From Pseudomonas sp. MH9.2 (GTDB lineage: Bacteria; Pseudomonadota; Gammaproteobacteria; Pseudomonadales; Pseudomonadaceae), in the NCBI RefSeq assembly GCF_034353875.1, contig NZ_CP133784.1, positions 682,001-746,000 on the forward strand: DNA of 64,000 nt, written 5' to 3'. Shown in pieces: positions 35,947 to 46,119 of the stretch. The notes under the pieces were generated by a model. The model had not been told where the DNA came from and searched no databases. It saw only the letters and a program-made list of their open reading frames with translations. Every line of letters begins with the position of its first letter. Position 1 is the stretch's first letter. The position numbers were made by a program, and so were the translations under genes.

Positions 35947-36418
35947 GGTGTTTTCGACTCTCTCTATAAATAGGAGGATTGATTAACGCAGCTCAACGGG
36001 TACAAAACGGCGTTGCGCGATGGTCCATTGAATACGTCGTAACACGCTCTCGGGCAGGGCCTGAAAATCGTCTCATATGAGACTCGTGATTTCTATAAGA
36101 CGCAGCACATTGTCAACATCTTACCGATAAAAGCTAGCCATAAAGGGTATATCAGTCAATTAAAAACACAACATTGTCGACAATTGCCTGATGAGCGCTG
36201 CTTTTGACGCGTCATCAACAAGGACGTTTCCCACAGCGTTTGAAGGCTGCTTACTATCCTCACGGCGCAAAACCTTCATGCTAGAATGCCGCGCGCCTCT
36301 GTCGACTGGAACCGGTACCAATGCCCGTCTACCTGTATGTCAGGCGCACGAGGAAGCTTGCGCGCTATGTGAAAACCGCCCTCGCCCCGAAGATAGTCCT
36401 TTCACCGCGCCAGGATTT
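35947..36418. promoter_or_regulatory. Divergent promoter region of prpD with operator-like palindromes
   Basis: This 472-bp region has no supported gene. It carries GTCTCATATGAGAC (36070-36083, a perfect 14-bp palindrome) and ATTGTCGACAAT (36173-36184, a perfect 12-bp palindrome), with a related partial copy ATTGTCAACAT at 36109-36119. TTGTC-GACAA is typical of FadR-subfamily GntR operators, and methylcitrate genes in pseudomonads are controlled by a GntR regulator. An ATG-led frame from 36191 joins the downstream gene but its first 76 codons have no protein-like features. Confidence 0.55.
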
Positions 36419-36955
36419 ATGAGACTCAAGCCCTTCCCCACATTATTCTGTTTATTCCTTTTACCCGGTGTAAGTGCTGCGGCTGACAAGACTGTGTATG
36501 GCCTTAACGAATACGCCACACTCTCCGACATCGATCTGCAAGTCGCGGCAAAACTCGACACCGGCGCCAAAACCGCCTCCCTCAGCGCCCGCGACATCAA
36601 GCGCTTCAAACGCAATGGCGAAACCTGGGTGCGCTTCTACCTGGCCATCGACGATGCCCACGCACATCCGATCGAGCGACCATTGGCACGGGTCAGCAAG
36701 ATCAAGCGCCGCGCCGGCGATTACGACCCTGACGATGAAAAAAAGTACACCGCGCGCCCGGTCATCAGCCTGGATGTGTGCATGGGTACTGCTATTCGCA
36801 GCATCGAAGTGAACTTGACTGACCGAAGTGCATTCCAATACCCGCTTTTGATAGGTTCCGAAGCACTCAAACGCTTTGATGCGCTGGTCGATCCGAGTCT
36901 TAAATACGCAGCGGGCAAGCCTGCCTGTGCCACCGACGCTCATACCGCAGAGTAA
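36419..36955 (+). CDS. Retropepsin-like aspartic protease (annotated elsewhere as ATP-dependent zinc protease)
   Basis: 178 residues: signal peptide (LKPFPTLFCLFLLPGVSAAA) then a small protease domain of the RimB/PF05618 type. KLDTGAKTASL carries the DTGA catalytic aspartate motif of retropepsins; no zinc-binding motif is visible, so the older family name is probably misleading. It would act in the periplasm, perhaps as a dimer. It starts an operon with the next two genes (5 bases to the next start). AGGA is only three bases from the ATG at 36419. Confidence 0.82.
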   Translation: MRLKPFPTLFCLFLLPGVSAAADKTVYGLNEYATLSDIDLQVAAKLDTGAKTASLSARDIKRFKRNGETWVRFYLAIDDAHAHPIERPLARVSKIKRRAGDYDPDDEKKYTARPVISLDVCMGTAIRSIEVNLTDRSAFQYPLLIGSEALKRFDALVDPSLKYAAGKPACATDAHTAE

Positions 36956-36960
36956 TACCC

Positions 36961-38496
36961 ATGCGCTCGATTACCCTCCATCTGAAAATCCTGATTGCTG
37001 TCCTGGTGACACTGGGGATAGCGATCACGGCGTATCAGATTTTCGTTCTCGGCATTCCAGTGACCGAGGATGAAACGGACGACTTGTGGAACATCGACGC
37101 CAAAGTCGAGTTCGTCGCCAACACCAAAGACCCAGTCAAGATCCAGATGTTCGTACCGCCCCTGAGCCACGACTACGTCAGCCTCAACGAGAGTTTCATC
37201 TCCAACAATTACGGTGTAAGCGTCAACCGCGTCGACGGCAACCGCAAAGTCACCTGGTCGGCCCGACGCGCCACCGGCAACCAGACACTTTACTACCGCC
37301 TGGTACTGACCAAACGCTACAGCGGAGATAAACCCAAGATCAAAGGCTCGGTTTTCCGTGACAGCATCGCCATTGAAGGCGCGGAAAAAATTGCCGCCGA
37401 AGCCCTGCTCGAACCTATCCGCCAGCACTCGGCGGACATCGAAACCTTTGTTACCGAAGCCATCAAGCGGGTCAACAACCTCAGCGACGACAACGTAAAG
37501 CTGCTGTTGGCGGGTGACACGTCGACCTCGAACAAGGCAAGAATCATTGAGTTATTGCTGTCCATTGCCCACGTACCGGTCGAAAAACTGCACACCATAC
37601 GCCTGACGACCGATCAACCTCAGACCCCCGAGTTGTGGCTGCGCAGTTTCAACGGCAAAGACTGGTTGTACTTCAACCCGGACAACGGCGAACAAGGCCT
37701 GCCGACAGATCGGCTGACGTGGTGGATCGGCGATGAGAACCTGGTGAGTGTCGAAGGCGGAAAAAAAGCCACGGTGAACTTCACCCTCAACAACAGTGAA
37801 ATGAACGCGATCCGCCTGGCCAAGCTGACCGACGCAAACACCGACGACCACTTCCTTGGGTACTCGCTCTACGGGCTGCCGCTACAAACCCAGCAGACGT
37901 TCATGATCATGGTGATGATCCCGATTGGCGTGCTGGTGATCCTGATCCTGCGTAACCTGATTGGCCTGGAGACCCTCGGCACCTTTACCCCGGTGCTGAT
38001 CGCCCTGGCGTTCCGAGAGACACAGCTGGGCTTTGGTATCGTGCTGTTCACGATCATCACCGCGCTCGGCCTGTCATTACGCTCCTATCTTGAGCATTTG
38101 AAGCTGCAAATGCTGCCGCGATTGTCGGTGGTGCTGACCTTCGTCGTGGTACTGATTGCGGCCATCAGCCTGTTCAGCCACAAGCTTGGCCTTGAACGTG
38201 GCTTGTCAGTGGCGCTGTTCCCGATGGTGATTCTGACCATGACCATCGAGCGGCTGTCGATCACCTGGGAAGAGCGTGGCAGCGGTCATGCGATGAAAGT
38301 CGCCATTGGCACCCTGTTCGCAGCGTCTCTGGCACACCTCATCATGAGCGTGCCGGAACTGACTTACTTCGTCTTTACCTTCCCCGCCGTGTTGCTGATT
38401 CTCGTGGGCTTCATGCTGGCGATGGGACGTTATCGCGGCTACCGCCTGACCGAACTGATGCGCTTCAAGGCGTTCCTCAAGGACGAGCCAAAATGA
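36961..38496 (+). CDS. Inactive transglutaminase-like protein fused to seven-helix membrane domain
   Basis: 511 residues: one N-terminal membrane segment (LKILIAVLVTLGIAITAYQIF), a periplasmic transglutaminase-like domain of about 260 residues, then about seven membrane helices (from MIMVMIPIGVLVILILRN to VFTFPAVLLILVGFMLAMG). The Cys-His-Asp triad of active transglutaminases is not recognisable, matching the family described as inactive. It overlaps the ATP-grasp gene by ATGA, so the two are translationally coupled. Its role is unknown; a membrane receptor or scaffold for the neighbouring protease and ligase is a reasonable inference. Confidence 0.85.
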   Translation: MRSITLHLKILIAVLVTLGIAITAYQIFVLGIPVTEDETDDLWNIDAKVEFVANTKDPVKIQMFVPPLSHDYVSLNESFISNNYGVSVNRVDGNRKVTWSARRATGNQTLYYRLVLTKRYSGDKPKIKGSVFRDSIAIEGAEKIAAEALLEPIRQHSADIETFVTEAIKRVNNLSDDNVKLLLAGDTSTSNKARIIELLLSIAHVPVEKLHTIRLTTDQPQTPELWLRSFNGKDWLYFNPDNGEQGLPTDRLTWWIGDENLVSVEGGKKATVNFTLNNSEMNAIRLAKLTDANTDDHFLGYSLYGLPLQTQQTFMIMVMIPIGVLVILILRNLIGLETLGTFTPVLIALAFRETQLGFGIVLFTIITALGLSLRSYLEHLKLQMLPRLSVVLTFVVVLIAAISLFSHKLGLERGLSVALFPMVILTMTIERLSITWEERGSGHAMKVAIGTLFAASLAHLIMSVPELTYFVFTFPAVLLILVGFMLAMGRYRGYRLTELMRFKAFLKDEPK

Positions 38497-39476
38497 TCGG
38501 CTTCTGGAAGACCTGGAAGGCCCTGGAAGCCAAGGGCATCATGGGTATCAACCGGCGCAACGCAGATTACGTACTCAAGTACAACAAGCGCAGCCTGTAC
38601 CCGATCGTCGATGACAAAATCATCACCAAAGAGCGTGCGATCCTGGCCGGTATCCATGTGCCGGAGATGTACGGGGTCATTTCCACTGAAAAAGAAATCG
38701 AAAAGCTCGACGAGATCATCGGCGGGCGCAACGACTTCGTGATCAAGCCGGCGCAAGGTGCGGGTGGCGACGGAATTCTGGTGATCGCTGACCGCTTCGA
38801 AGACCGGTTTCGCACGGTCTCGGGCAGAATCATCAGCCACGAAGAAATCGAACATCAAGTCTCCAGCATCCTTACCGGTCTGTATTCACTGGGCGGGCAC
38901 CGTGATCGTGCGCTGATCGAATACCGGGTCACGCCGGACCAGATCTTCAAGAGCATCAGCTATGAAGGCGTGCCCGACATCCGCGTCATCGTGCTGATGG
39001 GCTACCCGATCATGGCCATGCTGCGCTTGCCAACACGTCAATCCAGCGGCAAGGCCAACCTGCACCAGGGCGCTATCGGCGTCGGGGTCGACCTCGCCAC
39101 TGGCCTGACCTTACGCGGCACCTGGCTGAACACCATCATCAGTAAACACCCGGACACCACCAACGCTGTGGACGGCGTGCAATTGCCGAACTGGGACGGC
39201 TTCATGAAACTCGCCGCTGGCTGTTATGAGCTGTGCGGGCTGGGCTACATCGGCGTCGACATGGTCCTGGACCAGGAGAAAGGCCCGCTGATTCTTGAAC
39301 TCAATGCCCGCCCCGGCCTGAATATCCAGATCGCCAATGACTGCGGCTTGACCCATCGGGCTCATGCCGTCGAGGCTCGCCTTGAACAGTTGGCACTTAA
39401 CGGCGAGCAGGAAACCCCGGAAGAGAGGGTGCGTTTCGTGCAAGAGCTGTTTGGGCATGTCCCCGTGGTTTCCTGA
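38493..39476 (+). CDS. Alpha-L-glutamate ligase-like ATP-grasp protein (RimK family)
   Basis: 327 residues with the ATP-grasp elements FVIKPAQGAGGDGILVI (glycine-rich ATP loop), a middle RVIVLMGYPIMAMLRLPT segment and LILELNARPGLNIQIAND (metal-binding E-x-N). This makes an active ligase likely, adding an amino acid to a carboxyl group. No signal peptide, so cytoplasmic. It is the last gene of the protease/transglutaminase/ligase operon, overlapping the preceding gene by 4 bases. Confidence 0.87.
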   Translation: MIGFWKTWKALEAKGIMGINRRNADYVLKYNKRSLYPIVDDKIITKERAILAGIHVPEMYGVISTEKEIEKLDEIIGGRNDFVIKPAQGAGGDGILVIADRFEDRFRTVSGRIISHEEIEHQVSSILTGLYSLGGHRDRALIEYRVTPDQIFKSISYEGVPDIRVIVLMGYPIMAMLRLPTRQSSGKANLHQGAIGVGVDLATGLTLRGTWLNTIISKHPDTTNAVDGVQLPNWDGFMKLAAGCYELCGLGYIGVDMVLDQEKGPLILELNARPGLNIQIANDCGLTHRAHAVEARLEQLALNGEQETPEERVRFVQELFGHVPVVS

Positions 39477-39546
39477 CTTCCCGCTAGGAGTCGAACCCTC
39501 TGAGGATTACAATCCTCGCCCTCACGCCGACACTGATTTGTTTCGA

Positions 39547-40890
39547 ATGCCGACCTGCTCTGTACACCCTCTGCCCTACCATCCCAACCCCGCCGAGTAT
39601 TTCTCGAGGGTTCGCCATGCACCGGGGGCCGTGCTGCTCGATAGCGGCAGACCCAGCGCTGAACGCGGGCGATTCGATCTACTAAGCGCCTGGCCGACTG
39701 AACAGTTATGGGTCCAACATGACGAAACCGGCAGCGACTTCCTCCAACGCCTGCGCCAGAGTCTTGATCAACTAGGCACCGCGCAACTGCCTGAAGAATA
39801 CCCGCTGCCATTTGCAGGAGGACTGATCGGCTACCTTAGTTACGATTTTGGTCGGCGTCTGGAGCCTCTGCCCGCCCACGCCATCGATGATCTGCAACTG
39901 CCTGATGCGCGCTTCGGTGTTTATGCCTGGGCGATGATCAGTGATCACCAGCAAGGCACCAGTCAATTGGTATTCCATCCCGCATTACCCGACAGCGAAC
40001 GGCAGCGCCTGCTCACGCTGTTTTCACAAGCGTCTGCCGCCGATTCGGCGACCTTCAAACTGATCGGCGCCTTCAAAGCCGACCTGACTGAACGTGATTA
40101 CCGCCGCGCGTTTATGCGCATTCAGGCCTACATCCAGTCCGGCGACTGTTATCAAGTCAATTTTTCCCAGCGCTTCCAGGCCGATTGCCAAGGTGACCCT
40201 TGGGCGGCTTACTGCGCCTTGCGCAGGGCGTGCCCGACGCCCTTTTCCGGCTACATGACCTTGCCTGATAACAACACCGTGCTGAGCCTGTCCCCGGAGC
40301 GTTTTGTGCGGGTCAGTAACCGCCAAGTGGAAACACGCCCGATCAAAGGCACCCGCCCTCGCAGCAAGGACACGACGCAAGATGCCGCCTATGCCGCCGA
40401 GTTACTGAGCAGCCCCAAGGACCGCGCAGAAAACCTGATGATCGTCGATTTGCTGCGAAATGATCTGGGCCGTAGCTGCAAGACTGGCTCGGTGACAGTC
40501 CCGGAACTGTTCAGCCTGGAAAGTTACCCGAACGTGCATCACCTGGTGAGCAGCGTGACGGGGGAACTGGCTGCGGATAAGGATTCGCTGGACCTGATCG
40601 CCGGCAGCTTTCCCGGAGGCTCGATCACTGGCGCGCCGAAAATTCGAGCGATGCAGATTATCGACGAGCTGGAACCCTCGCGTCGGGCGCTGTACTGCGG
40701 CTCATTGATATATCTGGATGTGCGCGGCGAGATGGACAGCTCCATCGCCATTCGCAGCCTGCTGATCAAGGATGGACGGGTTTCATGCTGGGGCGGTGGC
40801 GGCATTGTCGCCGACTCGGAGTGTGAAGCCGAATACCAAGAGTCAATCACCAAGGTGCGGGTGCTGCTCGATACGTTGCAGGCTCTTTAA
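39547..40890 (+). CDS. pabB: Aminodeoxychorismate synthase component I
   Basis: 447 residues of the chorismate-binding family: IQSGDCYQVNFSQRF, RPIKGTRPRSKD (PIKGT lysine of PabB), AENLMIVDLLRNDLGR and GSITGAPKIRAMQIIDELE. It makes 4-amino-4-deoxychorismate for folate. The PIKGT motif separates it from TrpE. The start at 39547 (MPTCSVHPLPYHPNPAEYFS) fits the family; the frame continues upstream into the ATP-grasp gene in another phase, by chance. Confidence 0.93.
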   Translation: MPTCSVHPLPYHPNPAEYFSRVRHAPGAVLLDSGRPSAERGRFDLLSAWPTEQLWVQHDETGSDFLQRLRQSLDQLGTAQLPEEYPLPFAGGLIGYLSYDFGRRLEPLPAHAIDDLQLPDARFGVYAWAMISDHQQGTSQLVFHPALPDSERQRLLTLFSQASAADSATFKLIGAFKADLTERDYRRAFMRIQAYIQSGDCYQVNFSQRFQADCQGDPWAAYCALRRACPTPFSGYMTLPDNNTVLSLSPERFVRVSNRQVETRPIKGTRPRSKDTTQDAAYAAELLSSPKDRAENLMIVDLLRNDLGRSCKTGSVTVPELFSLESYPNVHHLVSSVTGELAADKDSLDLIAGSFPGGSITGAPKIRAMQIIDELEPSRRALYCGSLIYLDVRGEMDSSIAIRSLLIKDGRVSCWGGGGIVADSECEAEYQESITKVRVLLDTLQAL

Positions 40891-40894
40891 GCGT

Positions 40895-40923
40895 AGCGCG
40901 CTGGCCTTTGCGGCCAACGCGCT
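40895..40923. terminator. Hairpin between convergent pabB and thrH
   Basis: AGCGCGCTGGCC pairs with GGCCAACGCGCT (one mismatch) around TTTGC. No T-run follows; probably a shared terminator or REP-like element. Confidence 0.45.
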
Positions 40924-40935
40924 GCGGGTTCAACC

Positions 40936-41553
40936 TTACAGACTCAATTCACGGCTCGACGCCTTGAGGAATTCCTTCTTCAGGTCCTCGAAGGTGTGTA
41001 CCGCTGGAAACTGCGGGAATTCGCGGATCACGTTTTCCGGCGCATGGAAGAGGATACCCGCGTCAGCTTCACCGAGCATGGTGGTGTCGTTGTACGAATC
41101 ACCGGCTGCAATGACGCGATAGTACAGACTCTTGAAAGCCAAAACCGACTGACGCTTCGGGTCTTTCTGACGCAGCTGATAGGTGGCGACACGGTCCGTC
41201 TCGTCGGTGATCAGACGATGGCAGAGCAAGGTCGGGAAGCCCAGCTGCCGCATCAGTGGCTGTGAAAACTCGTAGAAGGTGTCCGACAGAATCACCACCT
41301 GGAAACGCTCGCGCAGCCAGTTGACGAATTCGATGGCGCCGTCCAGTGGGCTGAGGGTCGCGATCACCTCCTGAATATCGGAAAGCTTCAAGCCGTGCTC
41401 ATCGAGAATCCGCAGACGCTGCTTCATCAGTACGTCGTAATCGGGAATATCCCGGGTGGTCGCCCTCAGCGATTCGATACCGGTTTTTTCAGCAAAGGCG
41501 ATCCAGATCTCCGGGACCAGCACGCCTTCCAGGTCGAGACAGGCAATTTCCAC
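40936..41553 (-). CDS. thrH: Bifunctional phosphoserine phosphatase/homoserine phosphotransferase ThrH
   Basis: 205 residues of the HAD superfamily. The N-terminal DLEGVLVPE provides the two catalytic aspartate/glutamate positions (DxE, a known ThrH variant of DxD), followed by ILSDTF (motif II) and AAGDSYNDTTML (motif IV). ThrH removes phosphate from phosphoserine and can pass it to homoserine, linking serine and threonine synthesis. The start is GTG at 41553 with TAGGAG 8 bases upstream. Confidence 0.93.
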   Translation of the reverse strand: MEIACLDLEGVLVPEIWIAFAEKTGIESLRATTRDIPDYDVLMKQRLRILDEHGLKLSDIQEVIATLSPLDGAIEFVNWLRERFQVVILSDTFYEFSQPLMRQLGFPTLLCHRLITDETDRVATYQLRQKDPKRQSVLAFKSLYYRVIAAGDSYNDTTMLGEADAGILFHAPENVIREFPQFPAVHTFEDLKKEFLKASSRELSL

Positions 41554-41719
41554 AGAACACTCCTAGAGGGGACTTCAAAAAAGAAGCGGCACTTTAGGTC
41601 GTCTGATCAATTATTTCCAGCAGTGCAGCACCGACGCCAACCGGCAATTACCCAAAAGATTTTGTTACTATCACACCTATTACGAGCGCGAAGCGCCATA
41701 CCTGTTAGGAAGCCGCCTG

Positions 41720-42454
41720 ATGAGCCAACCCTTCAACGTCGCCGAACTTGCAGCGACTTACGCAAACAAATCTGCACAGGACATTCTGAAGCTGGCCTTC
41801 GAGCATTTCGGCGATGAGTTATGGATCTCATTCAGCGGTGCCGAAGATGTAGTGCTGGTAGACATGGCCTGGAAGCTGAACAAAAACGTTAAAGTGTTCA
41901 GCCTCGACACCGGTCGTCTGCACCCGGAAACCTATCGGTTCATCGAACAGACGCGTGAGCATTACAAAATTGATATCGAGCTGATTTCGCCGGATCAGCG
42001 CGTGCTCGAACCTTTCGTCAAAGAAAAGGGACTGTTCAGTTTCTACAAGGATGGCCATGGCGAATGCTGCGGTATCCGCAAAATCCAGCCGTTGCGCCGT
42101 AAACTGGCAGAGGTCAAAGCCTGGGCTACCGGTCAACGCAGGGATCAGAGCCCTAGCACCCGCAGCGAAGTTGCCGCCCTGGAAATAGACAACGCCTTTT
42201 CCACCCCTGAGCGCACGCTGTACAAATTCAACCCGTTGGCGCAGATGACCAGCGAAGAGATCTGGGGTTATATCCGCATGCTGGAGTTGCCTTACAACAC
42301 CTTGCATGAGCGTGGCTTCATCAGCATCGGCTGCGAGCCTTGCACGCGTCCTGTGCTGCCGAACCAGCACGAACGCGAAGGCCGTTGGTGGTGGGAAGAA
42401 TCTACGCAGAAAGAGTGCGGACTGCACTCAGGAAATCTGATCGCCAAGGTGTAA
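41720..42454 (+). CDS. cysH: Adenylyl-sulfate (APS) reductase, 4Fe-4S type
   Basis: 244 residues; reduces activated sulfate to sulfite. [10 protein letters not shown] is the PP-loop. ECCGIRK and IGCEPCTRP provide the two cysteine pairs for a [4Fe-4S] cluster, which marks APS reductases and separates them from E. coli PAPS reductase. ECGLHSG at the C-terminus carries the catalytic cysteine. AGGA lies 9 bases before the ATG. It converges with cysB, the cysteine regulon activator. Confidence 0.94.
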   Translation: MSQPFNVAELAATYANKSAQDILKLAFEHFGDELWISFSGAEDVVLVDMAWKLNKNVKVFSLDTGRLHPETYRFIEQTREHYKIDIELISPDQRVLEPFVKEKGLFSFYKDGHGECCGIRKIQPLRRKLAEVKAWATGQRRDQSPSTRSEVAALEIDNAFSTPERTLYKFNPLAQMTSEEIWGYIRMLELPYNTLHERGFISIGCEPCTRPVLPNQHEREGRWWWEESTQKECGLHSGNLIAKV

Positions 42455-42465
42455 GACTTGCGCCG

Positions 42466-42516
42466 CCTTCGCCAATTTATTCGCGAAGGGTTTGATGCGG
42501 TGTGCCAGGCACACCG
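42466..42516. terminator. Two hairpins between convergent cysH and cysB
   Basis: CCTTCGC/GCGAAGG (42466-42489) is followed by CGGTGTGCC/GGCACACCG with a one-base spacer (42498-42516). Position suggests shared termination; T-runs are weak. Confidence 0.5.
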
Positions 42517-42528
42517 TCTTGATCGCAA

Positions 42529-43512
<984 letters not shown>

Positions 43513-43639
43513 TCAAAGCAGTAGACGCCACGGTCATCAGCGACGGTATATAACTATATTAATGGTTAGACTGATAAATCTAGAACTTTTTATCACTTTT
43601 ACAGAGCAATGGCACGCTCAATTTCAGCGACACATAGAC

Positions 43640-44128
43640 TTATTCGCGCCCTCGATGCATGGGTACCATGTAGACCGGAACCTCCGACAATTGCAGAACC
43701 CTGGCGACGGTACGGCCCAGCGGCGTATCGCCTTCTGTGCCATGGCTGTGACTGCCGACGATCAACAAATCGACGGCCAGCTTTTGCGCTTGCTCGAGGA
43801 TCACACTGGAAGGATCCCCCTGCATCACCCGCACCGTGCGAATCAACGCGAGATCCTGATGACTTTCGCCTAACTCATCTCGAAAGCCATTCAGAACGCG
43901 CTGTTCAATCGTTTCCATGACGGTGTTCAAGCCCTGGTTGTGCAACTCTTTCAACGTATCCTCATCAAGATAGCTCTGCAAAACAGACTCGGCGAACAAC
44001 CCTATCGGCTCAACCGCATGAATCACATTCAGCTCGGCATTGAAGGTTCGCGCCAGCGCCAAGGCATGCTGCAGGACATAAGGCGCATAAAGACCGAGGT
44101 CAGTGGCATACAGCATTGAACGAATCAT
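43640..44128 (-). CDS. Universal stress protein (UspA family)
   Basis: 162 residues of a single Usp domain: MIRSMLYATDLGLYAPYVLQHALALA at the start and GDPSSVILEQAQKLAVDLLIVGSHSHGTEGD followed by VARVLQLSEVPVYMVP, a variant of the ATP-binding G-x2-G-x9-G-S motif. A strong GAGGAGGT precedes the ATG. The stress or ligand is unknown. Confidence 0.88.
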   Translation of the reverse strand: MIRSMLYATDLGLYAPYVLQHALALARTFNAELNVIHAVEPIGLFAESVLQSYLDEDTLKELHNQGLNTVMETIEQRVLNGFRDELGESHQDLALIRTVRVMQGDPSSVILEQAQKLAVDLLIVGSHSHGTEGDTPLGRTVARVLQLSEVPVYMVPMHRGRE

Positions 44129-44223
44129 ACGACCTCCTCGATTGCCAATAGTGGCGGAGATTGACTCAGCTTAGCAGCGCCTTGACGACTGCGGCGGCCG
44201 CTATCTCACGAGAAAACAAAGGC

Positions 44224-45129
44224 TCAAGGCTTTACTTCATTGCTGATGCCATGCGGCACATGCCCCGTTGCGACGACATCACGCGCCTTTTCACAATGCC
44301 CAGGCTGATCGTCAAAAAACACATCGGCGGCGAAGGCTTCAAGAAACGCCGATTTCTCCAGACCACCCAGAAACAATGACTCGTCCAGACGAATATTCCA
44401 TTCTCGCAATGTGCGAATCACCCGCTCATGCGCGGGCGCAGAGCGCGCGGTAACCAGTGCGGTACGGATTGGGCAAGCGTCCTCGGGAAACTCGCGCTGC
44501 AACAGGTTCAGCGCGGCAAGAAAGGGCTTGAACGGCCCCCCACGTAACGGCTCGCGCGCTGACTCACGCTCACTGGCCTGAAACGCCTCCAGCCCGTCGG
44601 ATTGATAGACCCGCTCGGACTCATCGGAAAACAGCACCGCGTCGCCATCAAACGCGATACGCAATTCGGCGCTGGCTGCACGGCGTGCACCGCCCGACAG
44701 AATCGTCGCCGCGGCAAAGCCGGCATCCAGCGCGCTGCGTACATCCTCGGCGTGGGTCGAGAGAAACAAATGACAGCCAAACGCCGCCAGATACGGATAA
44801 GGGCTGCGTCCGCCGACGAAGGCAGCACGCGTGATGTCCAGGCCATAATGCTGAATCGAATTGAATACCCGCAGCCCCGTGTCGGCGCTGTTGCGCGAAA
44901 CCAGGATGACTTCGACCCGCGACGCCTCAAGCCTGGCATTGAGGCTAAGGAGTTTCTCCACCAACAGGTACGCATCGCCCTGCTCAAGGATCTCTTCCTC
45001 ATGCTCGATCTGGTATTGGCGATACGCCGCCACGCCATCAGCCTCGTACACCGCATGGCTTTCACGCAGATCGAACAAAGCTCGCGAAGAAATCGCCAGG
45101 ACCAATTTTTTACCTAGACCCGTAGCCAT
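44224..45129 (-). CDS. 5'-nucleotidase (PF06189 family)
   Basis: 301 residues resembling the cytosolic 5'-nucleotidase family (KLVLAISSRALFDLRESHAVYE, EVILVSRNSADTGLRVFNSI, FDGDAVLFSDESERVY, HGIS). FDGDAVLF carries the HAD-like aspartates. It would dephosphorylate nucleoside monophosphates in the cytoplasm. GGGTGAT precedes the ATG. It lies downstream of panE on the same strand, separated by 21 bases. Confidence 0.85.
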   Translation of the reverse strand: MATGLGKKLVLAISSRALFDLRESHAVYEADGVAAYRQYQIEHEEEILEQGDAYLLVEKLLSLNARLEASRVEVILVSRNSADTGLRVFNSIQHYGLDITRAAFVGGRSPYPYLAAFGCHLFLSTHAEDVRSALDAGFAAATILSGGARRAASAELRIAFDGDAVLFSDESERVYQSDGLEAFQASERESAREPLRGGPFKPFLAALNLLQREFPEDACPIRTALVTARSAPAHERVIRTLREWNIRLDESLFLGGLEKSAFLEAFAADVFFDDQPGHCEKARDVVATGHVPHGISNEVKP

Positions 45130-45150
45130 ATATCACCCTGCCTGGCTGTA

Positions 45151-46104
45151 TCAGCCGTTACGCGTATCGATGAAGGCCAATGCTTGGTACAACGCGCGAA
45201 TTTTCGGCATGTCATGCCCGGATTTCAGCGCTGCCGCCAATGGCTTGGCATAGATAGCATCCAACTCCAAGGGTCGTTTTTCCAGAAAATCAAGGTACAT
45301 GCTCGGCCTGTAATCCGGCATTTTTTCTGTCACGGCAAACAGATGTTCAGCGTACCCCTCGGGCAAGGCGTGCCCACATGCCCGAGCCCCCTGCACCACT
45401 TCGCTCATGACTGCCTGAATCAACTCGCGGCTATTCGCGTCGCCCATTAATGGTGTGGTGCTCGCCCTCAGCAGCACGGACAGACCGTTATACGGAACAT
45501 TCCACACCAATTTCTGCCAGCGCGCCTGAGACAAGCTGGGCGTCGCCTGGGATTCCAGCCCGGCCTTGCGAAACAGCTCAGCCCCCTCCTCGGTGATGCT
45601 CAACCGAGACACCGCGTCAGTTGCCGGACCGCTGTGGTACCCGAGATTTACCGCACCCAACGCCTGATGCGTGATAACCCCCGGCGCAGTTCGGTGGACA
45701 CAGACAAAGCACAAACCACCCAACAGGTGCAGCGACGCTGGCAACAATGGCTGCAGATCGTCCTCGACGCCCAGACCATTTTGCAGCAACAGCACTTTAG
45801 CGCCAGGCGCTGCAGCCTGGGTGATGATCGGTGCAAGGTCCACATTACTGGTGGTTTTAGTACCGACCAGCAACCAATCGCAAGGCGGCATATCCGCAGC
45901 CGAGGAATAAGCCTGCACCGGATTCAAGGTCAGAGCGCCATGAACGGCACTGTCCAGATGCAGGCCATTGTGTGCAACTGAGGCAAACTCGCTGCGCAAC
46001 AGAAAATGCACATCAAAGCCGGCACGTGCCAGCATCAAACCGTAAAAACCGCCAATTGCACCGGTGCCTATAATTCCGATCCGTACCCGTTTTGCTTTAC
46101 TCAC
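45151..46104 (-). CDS. panE: 2-dehydropantoate 2-reductase (ketopantoate reductase)
   Basis: 317 residues; NADPH-dependent step of pantothenate (CoA) synthesis. The N-terminal GIIGTGAIGGFYGLML is the nucleotide-binding motif; KTTSN and LLLQNGLGVEDDLQPLLP follow, and the catalytic lysine lies in RWQKLVWNVPYNGL. The start is GTG at 46104 with GGAGTTGCGAGG upstream. The members of this family outside pantothenate synthesis look similar, so the exact substrate is not certain. Confidence 0.86.
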   Translation of the reverse strand: MSKAKRVRIGIIGTGAIGGFYGLMLARAGFDVHFLLRSEFASVAHNGLHLDSAVHGALTLNPVQAYSSAADMPPCDWLLVGTKTTSNVDLAPIITQAAAPGAKVLLLQNGLGVEDDLQPLLPASLHLLGGLCFVCVHRTAPGVITHQALGAVNLGYHSGPATDAVSRLSITEEGAELFRKAGLESQATPSLSQARWQKLVWNVPYNGLSVLLRASTTPLMGDANSRELIQAVMSEVVQGARACGHALPEGYAEHLFAVTEKMPDYRPSMYLDFLEKRPLELDAIYAKPLAAALKSGHDMPKIRALYQALAFIDTRNG

Positions 46105-46119
46105 CCTCGCAACTCCCCG

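Noticed and set aside
36191..36418. N-terminal extension of 76 codons for the retropepsin-like protease
   Set aside because: A clear signal peptide begins at 36419; the extension would bury it and shows no conserved features.
39480..39530. tRNA-like fragment on the minus strand: an anticodon-arm-like GAGGATT/AATCCTC hairpin followed by GGGTTCGACTCC
   Set aside because: The T-stem does not pair beyond two or three bases, the spacing between arms is too short, and no acceptor or D arm is present; probably chance.
39364..39546. Longer pabB start inside the ATP-grasp gene
   Set aside because: The sequence there is the ATP-grasp gene read in another frame; PabB similarity begins at 39547.
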